Origin: an uncultured Colwellia sp.
Lineage (GTDB): Bacteria; Pseudomonadota; Gammaproteobacteria; Enterobacterales; Alteromonadaceae
DNA length: 16,378 nt
Direction of reading: 5' to 3'
Assembly (NCBI GenBank): GCA_913020705.1
Contig: CAJWBY010000110.1
Location: forward strand, 1 to 16,378
Under the pieces are notes generated by a model. It was given only the letters and a program-made list of their open reading frames with translations. It did no database searches and had not been told where the DNA came from. Each line of letters opens with the position of its first letter. Positions within the stretch are counted from its first letter, which is position 1. This document shows, piece by piece, positions 9,774 through 16,378 of the stretch. The position numbers and the translations under genes were made by a program.

Positions 9774-10919
9774 CTATTTAAAATTTAGTTTTATGTGATC
9801 TATGTCGCTTTTCTTTAATATGCTTATTTCTGATGAGGTGATCCCAACAGCTGTTAATAAAAGTTTTGCTTCGTCGGTACTGATTAAGTCATCTTTCGCT
9901 AAACTTCTATAAGCAACATAAGCTTTTGCTTTGGCGACAATTTGAGCCAACGGACACATTTTTTCTAACGTTTCTGTATACGCAAGGTCAAATATAGTCT
10001 CGGTAATACGCAACCTATCTAGGCGCATTAGTTCAACTAAGTCAGCGGATATTTTACTGCTTCGCGTTACTATTTGTTCCAGTAATAATTCAGGAGAAGC
10101 GTCAAAGCTAACCAGTGTATCGTGAAGCTTCTTATCTTTATTTTCATAAGCTTCTTTTAGCTCTGCCGTATGTAGTTCACTATAAGTTGTTAAAAAACAA
10201 CGAGACACAGCAAGCATACCTAAATTACTAAACATACCAGCAGCAAAAGCGGAAAACTCATCCATACCTGCTTTTTTAGCTAACACCGATGAAGACATCG
10301 CAATAGCTAAACTGTCATTCCAAAGCTTTCTTTTCATTAAAGCATAAGGCGCGGTGCTATTTGGCAACCAATGTTTAAGCATAAAGGTTGGCATGACTAA
10401 CTTCAAATTGTCTAAGCCTATGTAGCTTAACGCTAAACTTGCGTCTGTTACTTGTACATCAGCGCGTTTTCGATATTGTGGCTTATTGACTAATTTTATT
10501 AGTTCATCAGCTAACCAAGGCAATGACTTTACTAAAGGAATTATACGGTTAATTGAAGCGGCGCGAACTGAAAGTATTTCCATGATACTCGGTGCGGCAT
10601 CTTCTATTTTTAATATACTGTTGTAGAGATCTTCTTTGTTATCAAACTTCTTGTTTACTTCAACATTTACATGCGCGAAGAATTTAGACATGACTTGGTC
10701 TGTGAAAAAACTTTCTCCGTGGGCTTTAATTATTTTATTCTTTTTTGATTCTTCTTCAACCGCAAGTAATTCTCTGCGTCTATTTGACTGTTCACTATTT
10801 TGATGTGACGCTACAGCAACTTTTCCACTTTGCTGTTCAGCAAACTCTTTACTGATCACTATGCTCATCGCTCTTCTGTATAGTGGGGCAACTATGTCGT
10901 TGTTTTCAAATATCTGCAT
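9774..10919 (-). CDS. HDOD domain protein, likely signalling or regulatory
   Basis: The 381-residue protein has a polar, charged N-terminal region (about 28-65) and an HDOD domain over about 100-320. HDOD is the degenerate, non-catalytic relative of HD phosphohydrolases. The expected histidine after LW in LWxHS is N201 in LWNDS, and the HD pair is replaced by S231-N232 in GMFSNLGMLAV, so it should not hydrolyse phosphate esters. HDOD proteins usually sit in signal-transduction routes; no receiver, GGDEF or EAL domain is attached here. The assigned ATG has no good ribosome site. An in-frame ATG at residue 18 (10866-10868) is preceded by GAAGAG and is an alternative. It lies between pabA and the AST operon, 119 bp after pabA; a functional link is not evident. 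Confidence 0.8.
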   Translation of the reverse strand: MQIFENNDIVAPLYRRAMSIVISKEFAEQQSGKVAVASHQNSEQSNRRRELLAVEEESKKNKIIKAHGESFFTDQVMSKFFAHVNVEVNKKFDNKEDLYNSILKIEDAAPSIMEILSVRAASINRIIPLVKSLPWLADELIKLVNKPQYRKRADVQVTDASLALSYIGLDNLKLVMPTFMLKHWLPNSTAPYALMKRKLWNDSLAIAMSSSVLAKKAGMDEFSAFAAGMFSNLGMLAVSRCFLTTYSELHTAELKEAYENKDKKLHDTLVSFDASPELLLEQIVTRSSKISADLVELMRLDRLRITETIFDLAYTETLEKMCPLAQIVAKAKAYVAYRSLAKDDLISTDEAKLLLTAVGITSSEISILKKSDIDHIKLNFK

Positions 10920-11038
10920 GAGCTAGAGCGTTTTTTCCAAAAAAATTGAAGTTAATATGATTTATCGGCGATATTCTCGAAAGTATGAGGGATAACGGAG
11001 GAGATTACTCGCCTTATTTAAGTTTTTAATTATTTTAT

Positions 11039-11620
11039 TTAAAAGTGGGTTAGAAAATTCTTCAATAGTATCATTCCTTGTTCCGTCAAAATGGATTCAG
11101 GATGAAACTGCACGCTAGCAATCGGTAATGTTTTGTGAGTTAACGCCATAATCTCATGTTTTTTACCCTTTTCATCTGTGCTCCACGCTGTAACTTCGAG
11201 GCAATCAGGTAAAGTGTCTTTATTTACAATTAGAGAATGATAACGAGTCACTGTTAATGGATTATTTAACTCGTGGAATAATCCACTTTTTACATGGTTT
11301 ATTTTGCTGGTTTTTCCATGCATAACTTTGTGTGCTTTTTCTACGGTTGCACCATAATGCTGGGCTATGCATTGATGTCCTAGACAAACACCTAAAAGAG
11401 GAACTTTTCCGGCGAAGTGTTTAACTATTTCTAAAGATAAACCAGCTTCATCTGGTGAGCATGGCCCTGGAGATATGACAATATATTGAGGTGATAATTT
11501 ACTTATTTCAGCTAGCGTAATTTGGTCATTACGTGCGACCACGACTTCTTGACCTAGTGCTTGGAAATAATGCACTAAATTAAAAGTGAAAGAGTCGTAA
11601 TTGTCGAGCATTAATAACAA
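11039..11620 (-). CDS. pabA: Aminodeoxychorismate synthase glutamine amidotransferase subunit
   Basis: PabA is a class I glutamine amidotransferase that passes ammonia to PabB for 4-amino-4-deoxychorismate, the folate precursor. The triad is visible as C79 in GVCLGHQC and H173 with E175 in QFHPES. Oxyanion-loop [10 protein letters not shown] (51-60) and [14 protein letters not shown] (6-19) are typical. The TTG at 11618-11620 is preferred as start because AAGGT lies 6 nt upstream. The next in-frame ATG (11609-11611) would sit 15 nt from that site and would delete part of the first strand (LLMLDN), which aligns with the E. coli PabA N-terminus. No trpE or pabB is adjacent. In some bacteria one such protein also serves anthranilate synthase (TrpG), which cannot be excluded. 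Confidence 0.9.
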   Translation of the reverse strand: MLLMLDNYDSFTFNLVHYFQALGQEVVVARNDQITLAEISKLSPQYIVISPGPCSPDEAGLSLEIVKHFAGKVPLLGVCLGHQCIAQHYGATVEKAHKVMHGKTSKINHVKSGLFHELNNPLTVTRYHSLIVNKDTLPDCLEVTAWSTDEKGKKHEIMALTHKTLPIASVQFHPESILTEQGMILLKNFLTHF

Positions 11621-11626
11621 AATAGT

Positions 11627-11631
11627 ACCTT
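11627..11631 (-). promoter_or_regulatory. Ribosome site that selects the TTG start of pabA
   Basis: AAGGT on the minus strand lies 6 nt before the TTG at 11618-11620 but 15 nt before the first in-frame ATG. Spacing favours the TTG start. Confidence 0.6.
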
Positions 11632-11742
11632 GAATAGAGCAGTAATAATCGCGGCTATTCTAATCGTTGGTATATGACAATACACGTATTATTTTATATT
11701 TTAATCTTCGCAGTTGAGACTTACATGGTATTTTTTATACAT

Positions 11743-11775
11743 AAAAAAGGGGGTAAACTTTCGTTTATCCCTTTT
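11743..11775 (-). terminator. Terminator after the outer-membrane barrel gene
   Basis: On the minus strand AAAAGGGATAAAC, a GAAA tetraloop closed by C-G, then GTTTACCCCCTTTTTT form a stem with one small internal bulge and a run of T residues. It lies about 50 nt past the stop of the barrel gene. Confidence 0.75.
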
Positions 11776-11824
11776 ATTATAATTAAATTATGTGGTTAAG
11801 ATTATTTTAAATCTTACTCTACAT

Positions 11825-13018
11825 TTAGAATTTTGCTTCTAACCAAACCCAAACTTTGTCAGTATCAACGTTAATATCGCCTGCACTGTATGAAGCATAT
11901 TTGATACCCGCTTTAAATGTTTTGTTGATCGCTTTTGAATATACAGCATCAATTTCAGAGCCTAAGTCATCAACTGTGCTTGAAGCTTTATCAGCTGAAA
12001 AGTCGTGAGCAATAACTTTCCATGAACCGCCAGCCAACTTACCACCGACCGATACATATATATCCTGCAAGCCTTGATTTGGTGTACCTAAAAATTGGTC
12101 AGCCCAGCCATTGAATTTATGTAATGTTGCTAGTGGAGTGACAAAACCATACTCGCCGTTATCAGAACCCAGCAGCTCGTAACCCGCTTTAACATTTAAG
12201 TTTGCTACTTGAGTTCCTGCTTCTACTGCAAAATAGTTTGCAGACTTATCAGCCGTGTCATTATCTTGTTGTGCAAATTCAGCTGAGTAAGTTATTTTGT
12301 TTTCGCCGAGTTTTGTTGCACCAGCGTAACGAATACCGAACGTATTAACTTCAGCGCCACCAGTCTTATCTTCTTCTAATAGGTAAGCGTAACCTGTAAG
12401 TTTACCAGCAGAGAGCTTGTGTGAAATGTTTACTAAGTGATCTTTTGAATCGACGTCTTTTTCATCAGAAAAAATACGGTTACGTTTTGTTAAATAAGCA
12501 TAAGATACTTTAGTCGCTTCACTTAATTGGTAACCTAACGTAAATGCATCAAACGTTTGTCTATCTTGACGCCAGCCAACATGACCAACAAAACGATGAT
12601 TATCCATAGTAATCACCTGACGACCAATTTTACCTGATAATTTGCCCTCTTTATAAGCAATATAGCCTTGGTCAAGCTCGGTGTGATCTGGATCTGCCAC
12701 GACAGAATATTCATTGCCGTGCCCGATAGCATCTTTATAGTCATCAACAAGTGCCGTAGAGTTTTCAAGTTCAACAGCAGCAGAAAAACCATTAAAAGTG
12801 CCTGTTGTGTAGTTTAAACGTGTTCGTAAAGTTAATGCATCGGCATCTTTGGCTGCATTATTTTGTTCTACAGACTCATAACGCAGGTTAACGTTTGCTG
12901 ATAATTTTCCATCTGTAAGCGCTGAAGCCAAGTCTGAATCATTTGCCATTGCAAATGGTGCAGAAATAACTGAAGTAGCAATTAAAGCGAGAGATAATTT
13001 TGTTTTAGTGAATTTCAT
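11825..13018 (-). CDS. Outer-membrane beta-barrel porin, alginate-export-like
   Basis: With the start chosen here the protein has 397 residues. It begins with MKFTKTK, a hydrophobic core and a cleavage site after SAPFAMA (about residue 25), so it is exported. The mature chain shows alternating beta-strand patterns and ends in WLEAKF, with the terminal Phe typical for Bam-assembled barrels. The block QGYIAYKEGKLSGKIGRQ and the following NHRFVGHVGWRQDRQTFDAF resemble the alginate-export/OprD-like barrel group; the substrate is unknown. An ATG at 13037-13039 gives seven more residues but has no ribosome site, whereas AGGA (13025-13028) lies 6 nt before the ATG at 13018, so the shorter start is preferred. 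Two FNR-type boxes lie upstream, suggesting induction at low oxygen. It is a single gene with its own terminator. Confidence 0.85.
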   Translation of the reverse strand: MKFTKTKLSLALIATSVISAPFAMANDSDLASALTDGKLSANVNLRYESVEQNNAAKDADALTLRTRLNYTTGTFNGFSAAVELENSTALVDDYKDAIGHGNEYSVVADPDHTELDQGYIAYKEGKLSGKIGRQVITMDNHRFVGHVGWRQDRQTFDAFTLGYQLSEATKVSYAYLTKRNRIFSDEKDVDSKDHLVNISHKLSAGKLTGYAYLLEEDKTGGAEVNTFGIRYAGATKLGENKITYSAEFAQQDNDTADKSANYFAVEAGTQVANLNVKAGYELLGSDNGEYGFVTPLATLHKFNGWADQFLGTPNQGLQDIYVSVGGKLAGGSWKVIAHDFSADKASSTVDDLGSEIDAVYSKAINKTFKAGIKYASYSAGDINVDTDKVWVWLEAKF

Positions 13019-13162
13019 CATTTGTCCTATGTCTTTCATTTATGTATTTGTTGTTGAGCGTTCGACACTTCTTAAGGAGATTATTTGAATCAATCAACAC
13101 TGAGTGCTTATTTTATATTCTGTTAATTTGTTTTTATTTCGTTTGAAATAATCTATGGGCTA

Positions 13163-13168
13163 ATTTTG
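13163..13168 (-). promoter_or_regulatory. Candidate -10 element of the barrel gene
   Basis: CAAAAT on the minus strand matches TATAAT at four of six positions. It lies exactly 22 nt downstream of the proximal FNR-type box, the spacing expected when the box is centred at -41.5. The predicted start of transcription is near 13156. Confidence 0.4.
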
Positions 13169-13190
13169 TCACTTTGCCAATATGTAAAGT

Positions 13191-13204
13191 TTGATTTATA
13201 TCAA
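13191..13204. promoter_or_regulatory. Perfect FNR-type box, proximal
   Basis: TTGAT-TTAT-ATCAA matches the FNR consensus TTGAT-N4-ATCAA at all ten defined positions. It lies about 175 bp upstream of the barrel ATG, in a region with no other gene start, and fits a class II activator position. Confidence 0.75.
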
Positions 13205-13239
13205 GTTGTTATTTTGTGTTGCACAAGGAGCTGTTTCTT

Positions 13240-13253
13240 TTGATTTACATCAA
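13240..13253. promoter_or_regulatory. Perfect FNR-type box, distal
   Basis: TTGAT-TTAC-ATCAA is a second perfect FNR consensus match, centred 49 bp further upstream, which would be near -90.5. Tandem boxes are known at strongly oxygen-controlled promoters. CRP half-sites (TGTGA) do not match. Confidence 0.75.
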
Positions 13254-13313
13254 AGAATAAAGTGCTATAAAGAGTGAGAAATGAAGAAAGAAATAATAAA
13301 AGTAGTGAATTAG

Positions 13314-13376
13314 GCAAAGTAATAAAAGTGTTTATAAATGTTTGCCATAGGAGGCAAAAAACTTCTATTACTTTGC
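13314..13376 (-). ncRNA. Long hairpin after the ycbX-like gene, 3'-UTR structure or small RNA
   Basis: GCAAAGTAATAAAAGT (13314-13329) and ACTTCTATTACTTTGC (13361-13376) are reverse complements at 15 of 16 positions. In minus-strand RNA the odd pair becomes G-U, so the stem is complete; in plus-strand RNA it would be A-C. An inner stem TTTGCC/GGCAAA (13341-13346, 13353-13358) extends it. It begins 56 nt past the ycbX-like stop. No T tract follows, so it is not a standard terminator. The RNA role is inferred; only the inverted repeat is seen directly. Confidence 0.4.
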
Positions 13377-13431
13377 AAAGGGTTAAATGTGAATTAGAAC
13401 AATAATACTTTTCAAATAATGATGATACAGA

Positions 13432-14610
13432 TTATCTTTTAGCTAGAATTAAATCAGATTGAGGAACAGAGCTACAGGCTAAAACAAACCCTTGTTCTTT
13501 TTCTTCTGCGCTTAAACCGTCAGTGGCTAGTTGTCTTACATCACCACTTTTTAACTTGATTTTGCAACGACCACACATGCCACCTCTGCATGAATAAGGT
13601 AGAAGCATACCAGCAGCTTCACCTTGTTCTAAAATTGTGTCTTTGGTGTTACCGGTGAAATTTTTCTTCCATGAGTCAAAGTCTAAATTCACTTTTTTTG
13701 CAGACATATTATTTACTTCCTTATTGGAGGTTAAGTTATGCACAGTTTGTGCTTGGCTCTCTTTAGCTGAAGGTTTTTTGATAAATATAGGAGAAGATTG
13801 TTTTTTTAAAATAACGACTTCATCACCTTGTTTTATGCTTCCTTGATTAAGGGCAATTAAGTTTTGCCCAAACATCACATCACCACTGGCAACTTGTCGG
13901 TAATTTTTTAATGTATTAAGTGGTTCTTGTTTCTGATGAACTTCTGCATTTTGCGGGTTAATGGTCGTAAAAATACAGCGCGAACAAGGCTTAGCCACTT
14001 CAAATTCAACTTCGCCTATACGAATGTGCTGCCAAGAGTCTTCGGCAAAGGCTTCGCAATTATCAACCACAATATTAGGGCGAAACTGCGACATGCTTAT
14101 TTTTTCATTTGATGACGAAGACATTTTACTGTTTAAATCGTCTAGGGATCCTTGTGAAATGAGTAATAGTGGATAGCCGTCTGCAAAGGCTACTTGCTTC
14201 TGGCTATTACTTACAAGGCGCTGAGAATGCTCACCAAAATAAAGTAACTGACAAGGTCTATTCAAATATTGGCTAAACCATAAATCGTAATCATCATGAC
14301 CATACTGTGCCTCTATGTCATCTGTCCATACGGTGACAGTTTTATATGTTTGCGATAGTTTTTGATAATTAATGTGTAGTGCAGGCATATCAGGTGCTAT
14401 TAACACTAAACCATGTTCAGACAAATTTACCTTGATAAGACAAAGTGTTGGCTCAGTGCGAGCAGTTATAAACTGTCCACTTGCATCGGTTATTACAAAG
14501 CGTCGGTCAAAGCTCAAGCCAAAATCATCAACCCAACTGTTTGATAAAGAAATGCCAGCGGCTGATTTAATAGGGTAAATATGGAGTGATTGTAGTGAAG
14601 GTGATACCAC
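13432..14610 (-). CDS. ycbX: MOSC domain protein with C-terminal 2Fe-2S ferredoxin (YcbX-like)
   Basis: The 392-residue protein has a MOSC N-terminal barrel (about 5-120), a MOSC domain (about 130-270), a flexible linker (271-303) and a plant-type ferredoxin (304-392). MOSC domains bind molybdenum cofactor; the likely Mo ligand is one of C209/C212 in AKPCSRC. The ferredoxin cysteines are C341, C346, C349 and C379. E. coli YcbX has the same layout and reduces N-hydroxylated bases such as 6-hydroxylaminopurine, with electrons passed through the ferredoxin domain. No signal peptide is seen, so it is cytoplasmic. The start is GTG (14608-14610), supported by AAGGA 7 nt upstream. An internal ATG at residue 302 has its own ribosome-like site. 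It is divergent from mpl and followed by a long hairpin. Confidence 0.9.
   Translation of the reverse strand: MVSPSLQSLHIYPIKSAAGISLSNSWVDDFGLSFDRRFVITDASGQFITARTEPTLCLIKVNLSEHGLVLIAPDMPALHINYQKLSQTYKTVTVWTDDIEAQYGHDDYDLWFSQYLNRPCQLLYFGEHSQRLVSNSQKQVAFADGYPLLLISQGSLDDLNSKMSSSSNEKISMSQFRPNIVVDNCEAFAEDSWQHIRIGEVEFEVAKPCSRCIFTTINPQNAEVHQKQEPLNTLKNYRQVASGDVMFGQNLIALNQGSIKQGDEVVILKKQSSPIFIKKPSAKESQAQTVHNLTSNKEVNNMSAKKVNLDFDSWKKNFTGNTKDTILEQGEAAGMLLPYSCRGGMCGRCKIKLKSGDVRQLATDGLSAEEKEQGFVLACSSVPQSDLILAKR
13716..13722 (-). promoter_or_regulatory. Internal ribosome site before the ferredoxin part of ycbX
   Basis: AAGGAAG on the minus strand lies 8 nt before an in-frame ATG at 13705-13707. Initiation there would give a 91-residue free ferredoxin that starts exactly at the end of the linker. 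Confidence 0.4.
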
Positions 14611-14778
14611 TGCTATGTCCTTTATTTATGAGTGAGTGTGCATACTTACTAAATTAACAAAGCATTGCAATGCCTTTTTTCTTTATGATCAGGTATATTA
14701 TCAGTCATTATTTTGATCTTATTTATTTTACTGGCTGTCATAGAAAGACAAGGGCACCAGAGCTTTAACGGACATTAC
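14611..14778. promoter_or_regulatory. Divergent promoter region between ycbX and mpl
   Basis: This 168-bp gap must hold promoters for both genes. It contains a perfect 12-bp palindrome GCATTGCAATGC (14662-14673) followed by a T run on the plus strand. The T run is more likely part of an AT-rich promoter than a terminator because the palindrome has no room for a good loop. I cannot assign -10/-35 elements with confidence. Confidence 0.4.
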
Positions 14779-16170
14779 ATGCATATTCATATTTTAGGTA
14801 TTTGTGGCACATTTATGGGGGGGATTGCAGCCATTGCAAAACAGCTTGGCCATCGTGTTTCAGGTTGCGATGCGAATGTTTACCCGCCAATGAGCACGCA
14901 GCTCGAACAATTAGGTATTGAGTTAAAACAGGGTTACTTAACTGAACATCTCAAGGATGAACCTGATTTAGTGATTGTTGGCAATGCGATGTCTCGTGGC
15001 AATGTGATGGTGGAGTATGTACTTGACAGAAATATTGCATACACTTCAGGGCCACAATGGTTATTGGATAATGTATTAAAAGACCGTTGGGTACTTGCTA
15101 TTTCAGGCACTCATGGCAAGACCACTACCAGCTCTATGGTTGCATGGATTTTAGCATACGCCCATATGAAACCAGGCTTTTTGATTGGTGGTGTTCCACA
15201 GAATTTTGACTGCTCTGCGCGTTTAGGAGATGCACCATTTTTCGTTATTGAAGCCGATGAATATGACACCGCTTTTTTTGATAAGCGTTCAAAGTTTGTG
15301 CATTACCGACCACGCACGTTGGTGATTAATAACATGGAATTTGATCACGCTGATATTTTTAATGATTTGTCAGATATTCAACGTCAGTTTCATCATCTGA
15401 TTCGTATGGTGCCCAGCAACGGATTAGTATTGTCACCGAAAAATGAATCTGCTATTACCGAAACCTTAGCGCAAGGTTGTTGGACACCCACAGAGTTTAG
15501 CGTTGAAGATGAAACACGCAATGATGGTTGGCATGCAGAAAAGGTTATTGCAGATGGTAGTGAATTTATCGTGCGTTTCAAAGGTGACATCCAAGGAACA
15601 GTAAAGTGGAATTTAATCGGCGACTTTAATATCGATAACGGATTAATGGCTATAGCATCAGCTCGACATGCTGGCGTTCCGAGTCATGTAGCTATTGACG
15701 CACTAGCGGAATTCATCAATACCAAGCGACGCTTAGAGCTTCGCGGTGAAGTGAACGAAATTCGTGTCTTTGACGATTTTGCGCATCACCCAACAGCTAT
15801 CGCTAAAACATTGGCTGGCGTTAAAGCGAATGTAAGCGTCGATATTAAAGGTAACAAGTCTCGTCGTGTTATTGCTGTATTGGAACCCAGATCGAATACA
15901 ATGAAATCGGGCATTCATAAAGACACACTGCCAGCTTCGTTATCACAAGCCGATGTCGTGTATTTGTATCAAGGTGAACAAGTCAAATGGTCGATTGAGG
16001 CACTTATTCAAGACTGTAAACAACCTTGTTTTGTTGAGACTAACATTGAGGCTTTAGTGACTAACATTGTGGGGAATTCTCAGGTTGGCGATACCATCGT
16101 TGTGATGAGTAATGGTGGTTTTGGTGATGTTCACAATAAATTATTAATAGCATTGGGAAACAAGGCGTAA
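14779..16170 (+). CDS. mpl: UDP-MurNAc tripeptide ligase, murein recycling
   Basis: Mpl joins the recycled peptide L-Ala-gamma-D-Glu-meso-DAP to UDP-MurNAc using ATP, so that wall peptides are reused in the cytoplasm. The 463-residue protein closely follows the E. coli layout: N-terminal [14 protein letters not shown] (2-15), SDANVYPP-like [11 protein letters not shown] (30-40), ATP loop GTHGKTTT (110-117), then [30 protein letters not shown] and RRLELRGE. The C-terminal domain has DDFAHHPTA and LEPRSNTMK. Upstream in-frame TTG at 14713 would add 22 residues that no homologue needs, and MHIHILG aligns with the E. coli start MRIHILG, so ATG 14779 is chosen; a weak GGA lies 7 nt before it. ubiX starts 2 nt after the stop. 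Confidence 0.96.
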   Translation: MHIHILGICGTFMGGIAAIAKQLGHRVSGCDANVYPPMSTQLEQLGIELKQGYLTEHLKDEPDLVIVGNAMSRGNVMVEYVLDRNIAYTSGPQWLLDNVLKDRWVLAISGTHGKTTTSSMVAWILAYAHMKPGFLIGGVPQNFDCSARLGDAPFFVIEADEYDTAFFDKRSKFVHYRPRTLVINNMEFDHADIFNDLSDIQRQFHHLIRMVPSNGLVLSPKNESAITETLAQGCWTPTEFSVEDETRNDGWHAEKVIADGSEFIVRFKGDIQGTVKWNLIGDFNIDNGLMAIASARHAGVPSHVAIDALAEFINTKRRLELRGEVNEIRVFDDFAHHPTAIAKTLAGVKANVSVDIKGNKSRRVIAVLEPRSNTMKSGIHKDTLPASLSQADVVYLYQGEQVKWSIEALIQDCKQPCFVETNIEALVTNIVGNSQVGDTIVVMSNGGFGDVHNKLLIALGNKA

Positions 16171-16172
16171 GC

Positions 16173-16378
16173 ATGAGTGAATTCAAAGAAAAAATTACAG
16201 TAGCAATAACCGGAGCATCAGGTTCCGCTTACGCATTGCGTTTAATCGAATGTTTGGTGGCGGCTAACGTTCAAATTTATGTACTTTGTTCAAGTGCTGC
16301 GAGGGTTGTTTTTGACACTGAAGTTGGTTTGAAATTACCTGCATCACCTGATGCGGCGACTAAATTTTTAAGTGAAAA
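16173..16378 (+). CDS. ubiX: Flavin prenyltransferase (partial, N-terminal part)
   Basis: The ATG lies 2 nt after the mpl stop, and 68 codons are present before the window ends. UbiX attaches a dimethylallyl unit to FMN, making the prenylated flavin cofactor used by the UbiD decarboxylase in ubiquinone synthesis. The N-terminal segment [19 protein letters not shown] is the diagnostic flavin-binding start (E. coli GISGASGAIYGVRL), followed by [18 protein letters not shown], which matches the next strand and the conserved Ser region. An AAGG lies at the end of mpl, so translation may be coupled to it. mpl and ubiX are adjacent in related marine gammaproteobacteria as far as I recall. The C-terminal two thirds lie outside the window. 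Confidence 0.93.
   Translation, partial: MSEFKEKITVAITGASGSAYALRLIECLVAANVQIYVLCSSAARVVFDTEVGLKLPASPDAATKFLSE

Noticed and set aside
13019..13039. Seven extra residues at the start of the barrel protein
   Set aside because: No ribosome site precedes the ATG at 13039, while AGGA is properly spaced for the ATG at 13018, which also gives a standard signal peptide.
14713..14778. 22-residue N-terminal extension of Mpl from an upstream TTG
   Set aside because: The E. coli protein starts at the MRIHILG equivalent; the extra segment has no ribosome site and covers promoter sequence.

Overview
The window reads as chromosomal DNA of a marine gammaproteobacterium of the Alteromonadales, most like Colwellia or Thalassotalea. 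The reasons are the AT-rich but well-coded sequence, the argD-astA-astD order with a neighbouring DUF1338 gene, the YcbX-type MOSC-ferredoxin protein, and the mpl-ubiX pair. The genus is inferred from gene content and protein style; no search was run. No rRNA, tRNA, CRISPR array, insertion sequence or phage gene was seen.

Left part (about 1-4460): looser, visibly more AT-rich and accessory in character. It starts with the tail of a membrane protein, followed 3 nt later by an unusual gene joining a GFA-type zinc domain to the C-terminal half of a TPR-type sulfotransferase. Facing it are a small lipoprotein and a long TPR protein ending in a 2OG-Fe(II) oxygenase domain. Two long non-coding gaps lie here; one carries three consecutive stem-loops followed by a possible 28-codon ORF.

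Middle (about 4465-11620): all genes are on the minus strand. The arginine succinyltransferase (AST) catabolic operon argD/astC-astA-astD ends at a clear intrinsic terminator. Each of its two internal gaps holds a hairpin. Downstream, beyond the terminator, a DUF1338 (HglS-like) metal-dependent oxygenase has its own upstream region with a striking dyad. Upstream of the operon are a degenerate HDOD protein and pabA (TTG start). astB and astE, needed for the full AST route, are not in the window.

Right part (11825-16378): an outer-membrane barrel gene has two perfect FNR-type boxes at spacings fitting a class II activated promoter. Next comes a ycbX-like MOSC-ferredoxin gene (GTG start) with a likely internal start that would give free ferredoxin. 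Divergent to it is the murein-recycling ligase gene mpl, followed by the start of ubiX.

The strongest leads are the GFA-sulfotransferase chimera, the FNR-box promoter of the barrel, the internal ferredoxin start, the long hairpin after ycbX, and the DUF1338 gene with its dyad next to the arginine operon. None of these amounts to a proven new system.
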